Part shown: piece after piece, positions 1 to 6,331 of the stretch | Numbering within the stretch: position 1 is the stretch's first letter | Layout: each line of letters starts with the position of its first letter | Origin: Gammaproteobacteria bacterium | GTDB taxonomy: Bacteria; Pseudomonadota; Gammaproteobacteria; Steroidobacterales; Steroidobacteraceae | Length of the DNA stretch: 7,814 nucleotides | Reading direction: 5' to 3' | Assembly (NCBI GenBank): GCA_030040235.1 | Contig: JASHUC010000033.1 | Coordinates: forward strand, 1 to 7,814 | Made by a program: the position numbers and the translations under genes | Notes under the pieces: model-generated | The model's database searches: none | What the model saw: only the letters and a program-made list of their open reading frames with translations | Told to the model about the DNA's origin: nothing

Positions 1-2
1 CG

Positions 3-491
3 AAGGCCGTGGAGTTCTATCTGCCGGCCGCCGAGCTCAAGAATGTGAGCGTCGCGTTCCGCGATCCCGGACCTGCGCTCGTGCGGGGCGACCGCGTGCT
101 GCTCGCACAAGCCGTCAACAACCTCATCGACAATGCGCTCAAGTACGTTCCCGAGGGCGGCAGGATCGCCGTCGAGGTGCTGCGCCGGCAGGACGGCACG
201 ATCGGGATCCTGGTGGCGGACGACGGTCCGGGCATTCCCGATGCGGAGAAGCCGAAGGCGGCACAACGGTTCTATCGCGGGGATGCGAGCCGTGGGACCC
301 CGGGGGTGGGGCTCGGATTGAGTCTCGTCGAAGCGGTCGCGAAGCTGCACGGCGGTGCACTCGAGCTCACCGACAATCATCCGGGACTGCGCGCGCAGAT
401 GACGGTGGAGCGCGGCGCTCAGGCGCAGCCGGTCGAGACGCGGCAAAGCGAAGCACGCGGGGAGAGAGTGGGGGCGGTCGAAGGGGCGTGA
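3..491 (+). CDS. Sensor histidine kinase, C-terminal ATPase domain (5' partial)
   Basis: This is the catalytic end of a two-component sensor kinase, which binds ATP and phosphorylates a His in its own dimerisation domain before passing the phosphate to a response regulator. The frame is open to the left edge, so the sensor, HAMP and HisKA parts lie outside; the GTG at 9 is not a true start. Counting from that GTG, the HATPase_c landmarks appear in order: N box NNLIDNALKYVP (37-48), G1 box DDGPGIP (71-77), F box RFYRGDASR (87-95) and G2 box GVGLGLSLV (99-107), followed by the usual HGG...PGL strand segment (114-127). About 25 polar residues follow the fold and look like an unstructured tail. 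It ends 46 bases from the convergent M56 peptidase gene. Family assignment is secure; signal and partner regulator cannot be read here. Confidence 0.95.
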   Translation, partial: KAVEFYLPAAELKNVSVAFRDPGPALVRGDRVLLAQAVNNLIDNALKYVPEGGRIAVEVLRRQDGTIGILVADDGPGIPDAEKPKAAQRFYRGDASRGTPGVGLGLSLVEAVAKLHGGALELTDNHPGLRAQMTVERGAQAQPVETRQSEARGERVGAVEGA

Positions 492-537
492 GGCGGCATC
501 CTCGGCGAGCCTCGATGCGCTCTCGCGAGATCAACCC

Positions 538-2211
538 TCACCTCGCCGGGCCCCCGCACCCGAGTCCCGGCTTCGTCCGCGCGTCGAACTCGGCGATGAA
601 CGAGCGAATTCTCTTCAGGTTCGCGTAGGTGTCCACCGCGAGGATCGTGTTGCTGTTCGGGTCCGCGACCAGATGGCCCCATTGGGGCATGAGCGGTCTC
701 AAGATCGGGATGAGCCTCGGGGCGCAGGCGTTCTTGACCGCGACCGCCATATTGGCGAATTGATCGTCGGGCAGCTCCTTGCCCTTGGCGACGGTCGGCA
801 GAGGCATCCAGCGCGCTTGGCCGATCGGCACCACCTGCACGTAGTTGTTGAGCTCGATGGCGGTGAATCCGTTGACCCGAAGGATCGTGAGGAAGTCGGC
901 GTAGGTGATCTGATCGAGCTTCTGGCCGAACAGAACCACACTCGATTGGGCGTCGGGGTCGACGACCACGCGCTGGTGAATGTTCGCAGCAACCCGCTCG
1001 ATGAGGAGCCTCAAGGGCACGCTGCCCGCTTCGGCCGCAGCGGCGGAGGCGTGCGCCGCATCCTGCGGCGCAGCGGCGAGGCGGAGCTCGTGCGCAGTGC
1101 CGGGCTTCGATGGCGAGTCGGGCCCGAAACCGGGCTGCGTGAGCGCGACAGAGGTGAAGGTCGCAAGCGCGAGGGACGCGGCGAGCTTCGTCCGGATCGA
1201 GGTGGGTCTGAAGCGCGCGATCATGGTGAGCCTTCCTTTGAGGTCGGTGTATCGGTCGGCGATTCCGAGGCCGTGGATCAGCGCGATCTCCGCGCCCTGA
1301 GCGTCGCTGAGTTGCACGAGCATCTCGCCGTACGCATCGCGCTCATCCCCGCAGAGGTGCCGGAGCACGCGAGCATCGCAGGCGGATTCCATGTCGGAGC
1401 GCATGAGCCGCACGGCGAGCCACACGAGGGGATTGAACCAGTGAAGGAGCTGCGCGCAGGCCGCGAGCCAGTTGACGAGCACGTCCGCGCGCTTCACGTG
1501 CGCGAGCTCGTGCAAAAGAACGTGGCGCAGCCGCGAGCCGTCGAGGCGCTCGTTGAGGCCCAGAGGCAGGAGGAGCGCCGGGCGCCACCACCCGAAAAGA
1601 ACCGGCGAGTCGATCTGGCGGCTCTCGAGGAGCCTCACCGGCCGGCGCACGCCGAGCTCCGCTCTGCAGGCCTCGAAAGCCCTGACGCTGCTCCCCTTCA
1701 GGGCTCGAGCCGCGAGCCGGATGCGCCGGAACTTCAGGAGATTGCGCAGATACAGGGAGGCGAGCACGACGGCCCCGGCCGCCCAGAGGAGCATGAGCCA
1801 CGGCAGAAAAGACCCGAACGTTGCGCGGCGAGGCGCCGGGGCGGGGCGCCGAGCGTTGGCGAGCGTCGCTTGCGGTGCGGGGAGCGAAGCGCGGGTCACG
1901 GCTCCGGGCAGGCGAGCGTGCAGGGGAGCGTGCATGCGAGCTTGGATTGCCGCAGAAGACGCAGTGAGGCCCGCGGCGACCGCCTCCGGGCGAGCTGATT
2001 GCCCCGGCATCGCCAGAGGAACGTGCGGCCCGAGCGGACAGAGGAGGCAGACGAGCACCGGGAGCCAAAGTGCGTGGCGCCATGGCGAGGCAGCGGCCGG
2101 CGGCAGCAGGCACCTGAGGAACGCCACTGCGCCGATGAGCACCGACCCTTTCATGGAGGAAGCCGCGATCCAGGTCGCGACGTGAAGGAGAGGCATCGAC
2201 GGTTGCAGCAT
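538..2211 (-). CDS. BlaR1/MecR1-type M56 membrane metallopeptidase fused to secretin N0/N1-like periplasmic domain
   Basis: This 557-residue protein has the BlaR1 architecture. Hydrophobic segments lie at about 22-40, 45-66, 133-155 and 341-358. A zinc-peptidase domain sits between the third and fourth, with HELAH (234-238), KRAD (240-243), WFNPLVW (258-264) and the likely third ligand E275 in MESACD. In BlaR1 and MecR1 this domain faces the cytoplasm and leads to cleavage of the paired repressor when the outside sensor is triggered. Here, after the last membrane segment and an Ala-rich linker (376-397), the sensor is not a penicillin-binding domain. Residues 398-462 resemble a secretin/STN N0 domain (VVVDPD, a TYADFLTILRVNGF helix, NYVQVVP), and 487-545 resemble a Secretin_N (N1) domain (LRPLMPQWGHLVADPNSN, then VDTYANLKRI). 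The ATG at 2211 has GGGGAG nine bases upstream and lies 18 bases after the repressor stop, so the two are co-transcribed. The peptidase call is firm; the secretin-domain call is by motif recognition. Confidence 0.93.
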   Translation of the reverse strand: MLQPSMPLLHVATWIAASSMKGSVLIGAVAFLRCLLPPAAASPWRHALWLPVLVCLLCPLGPHVPLAMPGQSARPEAVAAGLTASSAAIQARMHAPLHARLPGAVTRASLPAPQATLANARRPAPAPRRATFGSFLPWLMLLWAAGAVVLASLYLRNLLKFRRIRLAARALKGSSVRAFEACRAELGVRRPVRLLESRQIDSPVLFGWWRPALLLPLGLNERLDGSRLRHVLLHELAHVKRADVLVNWLAACAQLLHWFNPLVWLAVRLMRSDMESACDARVLRHLCGDERDAYGEMLVQLSDAQGAEIALIHGLGIADRYTDLKGRLTMIARFRPTSIRTKLAASLALATFTSVALTQPGFGPDSPSKPGTAHELRLAAAPQDAAHASAAAAEAGSVPLRLLIERVAANIHQRVVVDPDAQSSVVLFGQKLDQITYADFLTILRVNGFTAIELNNYVQVVPIGQARWMPLPTVAKGKELPDDQFANMAVAVKNACAPRLIPILRPLMPQWGHLVADPNSNTILAVDTYANLKRIRSFIAEFDARTKPGLGCGGPAR

Positions 2212-2229
2212 GGCCTCGGACTCCCCGCG

Positions 2230-2598
2230 CTACTTCTCGTTGAGGAGCTTCCTCAACTCGCGTTTCTCTTCCGCGGTGAGCGGACGGTGGCGGACGAAGT
2301 GGGCGATCATCGGGGTGAGCGCGCCGTCGAATACGCGATCGATGAAGCTCTCGGCCGCCCGGCGCGCGCAGTTCTCGCGCGAGACGGCCGGGTAGTAGTG
2401 ATAGACGCCATCGATCACGGTGTTATCGACCGCCCCCTTCCTGACCAGCCGGTTGAGCATGGTGCGCACCGTCTTCGGGTGCCACTTCCGGGCCGGAGCG
2501 AGCCGCTCGGCGAGCTCGTTCACGCTCACGGGCGAGCGCTCCCACAGCGCCTTCATGACCTGCCATTCGGCCTCGGAGATCGCGGGGGATCGCTTCAT
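2230..2598 (-). CDS. BlaI/MecI-family transcriptional repressor
   Basis: This 122-residue protein has the usual BlaI/MecI length. An N-terminal winged helix (about 6-70) includes the family pattern SEAEWQVMKALWE (8-20) and the recognition helix HPKTVRTMLNRLVRKG (40-55), followed by the YHYYP wing end (66-70). The C-terminal dimerisation helices contain SFIDRVFDG (84-92) and the Leu-rich end. In staphylococcal BlaI the peptidase-dependent cut is at Asn101-Phe102; the aligned bond here appears to be His100-Phe101 (IAHFV), so position is kept but the Asn is not. Such dimers bind TACA/TGTA palindromes and are inactivated when the partner M56 protein is triggered. Two matching palindromes lie 17-57 bases upstream of the start, suggesting autorepression. 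A weak AGGGCGG precedes the ATG at 2598. No beta-lactamase or mec-like target is visible in the window. Confidence 0.96.
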   Translation of the reverse strand: MKRSPAISEAEWQVMKALWERSPVSVNELAERLAPARKWHPKTVRTMLNRLVRKGAVDNTVIDGVYHYYPAVSRENCARRAAESFIDRVFDGALTPMIAHFVRHRPLTAEEKRELRKLLNEK

Positions 2599-2614
2599 GG
2601 TCTGACCGCCCTGT

Positions 2615-2628
2615 CTTACAACTGTAAG
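2615..2628. promoter_or_regulatory. BlaI-type operator 1 (proximal to repressor gene)
   Basis: CTTACA-AC-TGTAAG is an inverted repeat with 6-bp arms and a 2-base centre. The TACA/TGTA halves match the established BlaI/MecI recognition core. It lies between the putative promoter -10 and the repressor start, where bound repressor would block transcription. That the adjacent repressor binds here is inferred. Confidence 0.75.
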
Positions 2629-2637
2629 CTCGAAGGA

Positions 2638-2655
2638 AGCTTACACATGTAAGCT
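2638..2655. promoter_or_regulatory. BlaI-type operator 2 (overlaps promoter -10)
   Basis: AGCTTACA-CA-TGTAAGCT is an inverted repeat with 8-bp arms and the same TTACAnnTGTAA core as operator 1. The centres of the two sites are 25 bp apart. This copy covers the putative -10 and part of the spacer of the repressor promoter. It also lies about 85 bp upstream of the divergent oxidoreductase start, so repression in both directions is possible. Confidence 0.75.
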
Positions 2656-2666
2656 CTAGACCGCAA
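2638..2666 (-). promoter_or_regulatory. Putative sigma-70 promoter of the repressor-peptidase operon
   Basis: On the minus strand TTGCGG (2666-2661) is followed after exactly 17 bases by TAAGCT (2643-2638). Each element has four matches to its consensus. The predicted transcript start is near 2631, giving a leader of about 30 bases that carries operator 1. The overlap with both palindromes supports the assignment; no other good -35/-10 pair was found on this strand. Confidence 0.5.
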
Positions 2667-2730
2667 GCGCCAAGGTTGCATCCGGCCTGCGCCGCCCTCA
2701 CCCTACCGCCATTCGCGAGGAGCACCCCGC

Positions 2731-3720
2731 TTGCGCGCAGCCGTCGTCCGGGCATTCGGACCGCCCGAAACCATCAGCGTCGAAGAGCGACCGGTACCCA
2801 CACCCGCCGCGGGCGAGATCGTCGCGCAGGTTCTGGCGGCCGGCGTCAACTTCGCCGATCTGTTGATGGTCGCGGGGCGCTATCAGGTCAAGCCGGCCCT
2901 GCCCTTCGTTCCCGGCATCGAGTTCTGCGGCATCGTCACGAGCGCCGGATCACAGGTCCGTCGCTTTCGTCCGGGCGATCGCGTGATGGGCGCAACGAGC
3001 GCCGGGGGGTGCTTCGCCGACCAGGTCGCCGTCGCGGCCGATCAGGTCTTTCAGGCACCCGAGAGCTTGCCGCTCGAGCTCGCCGCGCAATTCGTGGTGG
3101 CCCATGGAACCGCCGCCTACGCGCTGAAACGTGCCGAGCTGCAAGCCGACGAGACCGTCCTCGTGGGAGGTGCCGGCGGCGGAGTGGGCATCGCGGCCGT
3201 CGCCGTTGCCGCGCGCACGGGAGCGCGCGTTCTCGCCGCCGCGAGCTCCTCCGAGAAGCTCGAAGCCGCCGCCGCTCACGGCGCACACCAGACGATCCGT
3301 TACGAGCCCGGGTCACTTCGAGCGGCGGTCTCCGAGCTCACCCACGGCCGGGGCGTGGAGGTCGTGCTCGATACCGTGGGCGGGACGTTCTTCGACGAGG
3401 CGCTGCGCTGCACGGCGCGCGGCGGCCGAGTGCTCGTCGTGGGCTTTGCGAGCGGCTCCCTGCCGCGGATTCCCGCCGAGTACCTGCTGCTCAAGAATCT
3501 AACGGTGCTCGGGATCGGCTTCGGAGGCGTCCTCGCGGAGAAGCCGGCCGAGGCGGGCGCAATCATCGATGAGCTCTTGATGCTCAATACCGAGCGGCCC
3601 TTCAGGGCCGAGGTCGGCGGCCGCTTTCCTCTCGAGGAGGCTTCGCGCGCTCTGCGGCGGCTCGCCGAACGTGCCGTCGTCGGCAAGCAGCTCGTCCTGC
3701 CGCCGCCCTCGGGTCAGTGA
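2731..3720 (+). CDS. NADPH:quinone oxidoreductase-like zinc-free MDR enzyme
   Basis: This 329-residue protein has the full layout of a medium-chain dehydrogenase/reductase of the quinone-oxidoreductase branch, which transfers hydride from NADPH to quinones, enones or similar acceptors in the cytoplasm. The GroES-like N-terminal half carries GVNFADLLMVAGRYQ (38-52) and PGIEFCG (61-67). The Rossmann half carries VGGAGGGVG (145-153), the cofactor diphosphate loop. The structural-zinc cysteine cluster and the catalytic-zinc His-Glu motif of alcohol dehydrogenases are absent. It ends with the family's GKQLVL. The TTG at 2731 is chosen because GAGGAG lies eight bases upstream (2717-2722) and the protein then begins at the usual MRAAVV. 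It is divergent from the BlaI-type gene and shares its operator region. The substrate cannot be told from sequence; acyl-CoA or enoyl reductases are alternative members. Confidence 0.93.
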   Translation: MRAAVVRAFGPPETISVEERPVPTPAAGEIVAQVLAAGVNFADLLMVAGRYQVKPALPFVPGIEFCGIVTSAGSQVRRFRPGDRVMGATSAGGCFADQVAVAADQVFQAPESLPLELAAQFVVAHGTAAYALKRAELQADETVLVGGAGGGVGIAAVAVAARTGARVLAAASSSEKLEAAAAHGAHQTIRYEPGSLRAAVSELTHGRGVEVVLDTVGGTFFDEALRCTARGGRVLVVGFASGSLPRIPAEYLLLKNLTVLGIGFGGVLAEKPAEAGAIIDELLMLNTERPFRAEVGGRFPLEEASRALRRLAERAVVGKQLVLPPPSGQ

Positions 3721-3733
3721 GACGTCAGTGAGA
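3713..3733. repeat. 11-bp tandem duplication over two convergent stop codons
   Basis: GTCAGTGAGA occurs at 3713-3722 and again at 3724-3733, an 11-base period with one differing base at the unit end (C versus G). The first unit holds the TGA of the oxidoreductase gene. The second holds, on the other strand, the TGA of the esterase gene. No hairpin with a T tract is present, so no rho-independent terminator is seen in this junction. Confidence 0.75.
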
Positions 3734-5296
3734 GCCGCCCCGTCGCCAGGCGTAGTAGGTGTCGAGCACTTTCAGCCGGTCGAGGTGGGGAATGGGGGCC
3801 GGCCCGGGGTCCACGCCAAATCGCATCACGAACGGATGCGTATCGCTGAATGGGGGCCAGTGGGGCAGACCCTCGCCGTTTGGGTCCCCGTGGGTTGCGA
3901 AGTTGACCCAGAAGCCCTGCATCTCCTCGGAGAGGGCGCGATCCTCGGGCGTCGGAAGCGGGCGTCCACCGATCCCGAGATTGCCGAACACGTAGGCGAC
4001 CTCCTGCCCGTGAGGCGACCCGTTGGGATCCCGTTTGCTCGGCAGGTCGAAGTAATACATGTAGGCCCTGTGCTTGCCATAGGAGGACTCCAGGCTCGCC
4101 CAGGTGTACTGGCCCCAATCGAAGGTGGTATCACTGCGCAGCTGCGTTGCGGAGCGCGTGGCCTGGGCGTCGGTAGCGTGCGGATACGCCGCGAGAATGG
4201 CATCGGCCTCTTGCCCGTACCCGCGGCTCACCTCGGCCTCGAAGGCTCGAGCATCGGTCTTGCGCGCGCCGAAGGCCGCCGCCTCGTCGGAAACGTCGCC
4301 GACCAGAATGGGGGTGTCGTTGAATCGGCCGCGGCGCCAGAGCTCGTACTGATCCGCGGTGATGACGTAGCCGTCGACCGGCGGCCAGAAACGCACGTCG
4401 CGGCTGCGCTGGCTCGCCACGATCTTCTGCGCCGGCAGGGCGCGCGCCTGCGCCAGGGTCCGAGCGCCCAGGCCCGCAAGCCACTTCTCACCGCCCGCCT
4501 CGGCCATCCGCAGCGTCTCGATGCTGCCTCCCCCCCAGTTCGAATCCTCGGGCGGCATGAAGTTGGCGCCGCTCTCGGAGATCACGGCGTGAAACAGCCC
4601 CTTCGCAAGCGGTGAGCCGGCGAGCATGCTGACCGAGAACCCTCCGGCGGAATGGCCGAGGAGGGTCACCCTGGACGGATCGCCGCCGAATTTCGCGATG
4701 TTTCTCTGAATCCACCTGAGTCCGGCGATCTGATCGAGGAGGCCGTAGTTGCCCGAGCCATGGCCGCTTTCCTTGCTGAGGGCGGGCGTGGCGAGGAAGC
4801 CGAGCGCGCCGACGCGGTAGGCGATGCTGACGAACACGACGCCTTTCTTAGCGAAGTGGGTGCCGTCGTAGAGCGGGGCGCTCGTCATCCCACCCGTGAA
4901 GCCACCGCCGTAGATCCAAGCAATGACGGGCCGCTTCTCACCCGCTGTGCGGGCGGAAGTCCACACATCGAGGTACAGGCAGTCCTCGCTCATCGAGACC
5001 CCGGGGGACATGCGCTGTGCCAGCACCGGCTCCTGCATGCACGCGGGTGCGAAGGCGGTGGTCTCGCGCACTCCGGGCCAGCGTTTGACCGGCTCGGGCG
5101 CCCGCCAGCGCAACCGCCCCAGGGGCGGGGCCGCGAACGGGATGCCCTTGAACGCCGCAACCCCATCGACGAACGTCCCTGCAATCTCGCCGCCCGTGAC
5201 GTGAGCGTGCGTGATCTGCGCCATCGCGGGTGCCGCTGCGCCCGAGAGCGCGAGCGCGATCATCGGAGCATTCCACATGGCCTTCATGGGTCTCAT
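3725..5296 (-). CDS. Exported type-B carboxylesterase
   Basis: This 523-residue alpha/beta hydrolase belongs to the carboxylesterase type B family, which hydrolyses carboxylic esters. Numbering from the ATG at 5296: a signal peptide ends at AMA26|Q27, so the enzyme is probably periplasmic or secreted. FKGIPFAAPPLGRLRW (49-64) and SEDCLYLDVW (103-112) are family signatures, with C87/C106 as the likely first disulfide. The oxyanion loop is GGGF (130-133), the nucleophile S216 lies in GHSAGG (214-219), the acid is probably E338 in SDEAA, and the base H429 in SPHGQEVAYVFG. All catalytic residues are present. The ATG at 5296 overlaps the upstream oxidoreductase stop as ATGA, pointing to translational coupling. 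ATG 5287 is an alternative with better spacing to AGAGAGG and an equally good signal peptide. The frame stays open to 5653, but that extension overlaps the upstream gene and is not coding. Natural substrate unknown. Confidence 0.95.
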   Translation of the reverse strand: MRPMKAMWNAPMIALALSGAAAPAMAQITHAHVTGGEIAGTFVDGVAAFKGIPFAAPPLGRLRWRAPEPVKRWPGVRETTAFAPACMQEPVLAQRMSPGVSMSEDCLYLDVWTSARTAGEKRPVIAWIYGGGFTGGMTSAPLYDGTHFAKKGVVFVSIAYRVGALGFLATPALSKESGHGSGNYGLLDQIAGLRWIQRNIAKFGGDPSRVTLLGHSAGGFSVSMLAGSPLAKGLFHAVISESGANFMPPEDSNWGGGSIETLRMAEAGGEKWLAGLGARTLAQARALPAQKIVASQRSRDVRFWPPVDGYVITADQYELWRRGRFNDTPILVGDVSDEAAAFGARKTDARAFEAEVSRGYGQEADAILAAYPHATDAQATRSATQLRSDTTFDWGQYTWASLESSYGKHRAYMYYFDLPSKRDPNGSPHGQEVAYVFGNLGIGGRPLPTPEDRALSEEMQGFWVNFATHGDPNGEGLPHWPPFSDTHPFVMRFGVDPGPAPIPHLDRLKVLDTYYAWRRGGSH

Positions 5297-6201
5297 AGCC
5301 TCTCTGCGCGCTGATCCGTGCCGGCCGGTGCGAGCTGTGCCAGCACTTCCTCGTGCACGCGACGCGCCTGCGCCGCATCCGGATTCAATGCCTGCACGCA
5401 CACCTGATCGGCGCCCGCATCCCAGTGCTCGCGGATGCGCGCCCGAATCGCATCGATGCTGCCCCACGCGACGAGCGCATCGACCAGCCGATCCGAGCCA
5501 TTGCCAGCGAGGTCCGCGTCCGTGAAGCCGAGCCGTTTCAGGTTGTTCGCGTAGTTCGGTGCGGCCAGATAAAAGCCGATGGCCTGACGTGCGACGGCGC
5601 GCGCCTTGGCCGGATCGCGCTCGAGCAGGACTTTCTGCTCCGTGCAAAGCCACTTGCCGGGTCCGAGGATGCGGCGCGCCTGCGCGGTGTGCTCCGGGTT
5701 GACGTTGTAGGGATGCGCGCCCTGTGCCATGCGGGCCGAGAGCTCGAGCATCTTCGGGCCGAGCGCGGCGAGCACGATGGGCGGCGGCTCGGCGGGGGCC
5801 GGAGCACCATACGGCACCTGGGCCATCTGCTCGAGATACGAGCGCATGCGGCTCACGGGCTTGGGATCGTAGGAATGCCCACGAACCCCCTCGACCATGT
5901 GGGCGTGCGAGACGCCGAGCCCGAGCAGGAAACGCCCGCCCGAGAGCTCAGCGAGCGTCAGCTGGGCCGAGCGCATCGCGAGCGCATCGCGCGCGTAGAT
6001 GCTCGCGATGCCGGTGGCGACGATCAGCCGGCGCGTGCGGGCGAGCAGCCAGCCGGCGAACGCAAGCGGATTACGCCCGCGAGCCTCCGGCATCCAGAAG
6101 GTGGAGTAGCCCCAGCCCTCCGCGCGCAGGGCGAGGGAGGCGAGCTCCTCCGCCGTCATCCCGTCGGTGAACGCCCAGACGCCGAGCTTGCCGAGTTGCA
6201 T
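5293..6201 (-). CDS. Luciferase-like oxidoreductase, TIGR03620/MSMEG_4141-type
   Basis: This 302-residue protein is a TIM-barrel flavin- or F420-dependent oxidoreductase of the luciferase-like superfamily. I recognise the MSMEG_4141 (TIGR03620) subgroup from LGVWAFTDGM (6-15), WMPEARGRNPLAFA (36-49), ATGIASIYARDALAM (62-76), SGGRFLLGLGVSHAHMVEG (87-105), VLAALGPKML (143-152), GAHPYNVNPEHT (161-172) and GSDRLVDALVAWG (235-247). The length is normal and no motif is broken. The subgroup is best known from F420-using actinobacteria. Proteobacteria often lack F420, so FMN use is possible; the sequence does not decide this. It is the first gene of a pair with the exported esterase (ATGA overlap). 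The ATG at 6201 has only a distant GGAG, and a TACAAT box 6 bases upstream suggests a leaderless mRNA. Substrate unknown. Confidence 0.93.
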   Translation of the reverse strand: MQLGKLGVWAFTDGMTAEELASLALRAEGWGYSTFWMPEARGRNPLAFAGWLLARTRRLIVATGIASIYARDALAMRSAQLTLAELSGGRFLLGLGVSHAHMVEGVRGHSYDPKPVSRMRSYLEQMAQVPYGAPAPAEPPPIVLAALGPKMLELSARMAQGAHPYNVNPEHTAQARRILGPGKWLCTEQKVLLERDPAKARAVARQAIGFYLAAPNYANNLKRLGFTDADLAGNGSDRLVDALVAWGSIDAIRARIREHWDAGADQVCVQALNPDAAQARRVHEEVLAQLAPAGTDQRAERL

Positions 6202-6207
6202 GGGGCG

Positions 6208-6213
6208 ATTGTA
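6208..6213 (-). promoter_or_regulatory. Possible -10 box giving a leaderless oxidoreductase mRNA
   Basis: TACAAT on the minus strand (five of six consensus bases) ends six bases before the ATG at 6201. A transcript starting about seven bases past the box would begin at the start codon itself. I see no convincing -35 at 16-18 bases, which weakens the call. Confidence 0.3.
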
Positions 6214-6291
6214 CTCCGGCGCCGGGCGCAGGCCCTCGGACTACGGCACTACACACTGTCCTTCCAGCCCGATGAGCTGCGAGGACGACAT

Positions 6292-6331
6292 TTGATATAT
6301 CTGCATAGATATGGCATATTTATGCATATGC
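6292..6331 (+). promoter_or_regulatory. vapBC promoter and palindromic autoregulatory operator
   Basis: This is an AT-rich island in a GC-rich window. TTGATA (6292-6297), a 17-base spacer and CATATT (6315-6320) form a reasonable sigma-70 promoter with a predicted start near 6327. Inverted repeats overlap it: ATATCT-GCAT-AGATAT (6297-6312), GCATA-TT-TATGC (6314-6325), TATGCATA (6321-6328) and GCATATGC (6324-6331). The word GCATA recurs at 6303, 6314 and 6324, about one helical turn apart. VapBC complexes are known to repress their own promoters by binding such repeats, and these cover the -10 region and the vapB start. Binding itself is inferred. Confidence 0.6.

Noticed and set aside
366..369. 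Possible beta-lactam-binding SxxK motif (SPSK) in the M56 protein; numbers are residues, not bases
   Set aside because: It lies in a short linker right after the last membrane segment, without the SxN and KTG motifs or enough surrounding sequence for a penicillin-binding fold.
521..530. Perfect palindrome TCTCGCGAGA between convergent kinase and peptidase genes
   Set aside because: It has no loop and no T tract, so it is a poor terminator. A 10-bp palindrome is not rare in DNA this GC-rich, and nothing else supports a binding site.
673..1998. 441-residue open frame on the plus strand, antisense to the M56 peptidase gene
   Set aside because: It has an Arg/Glu/Gly-rich composition with no recognisable domain, and it lies opposite a gene with clear zinc-peptidase motifs. 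Long antisense frames are common in such GC-rich DNA.
3671..4615. 314-residue open frame on the plus strand opposite the esterase
   Set aside because: No family motif. It overlaps the end of the oxidoreductase gene and is fully antisense to a gene with an intact catalytic triad.
5297..5653. In-frame 119-codon N-terminal extension of the esterase
   Set aside because: It overlaps the conserved C-terminal half of the luciferase-like gene, is Arg/Gly-rich, and would bury the obvious signal peptide.
5353..6321. In-frame upstream extension of vapB on the plus strand
   Set aside because: It is antisense to the luciferase-like gene and crosses the vapBC promoter. VapB proteins normally start at MRTTL.
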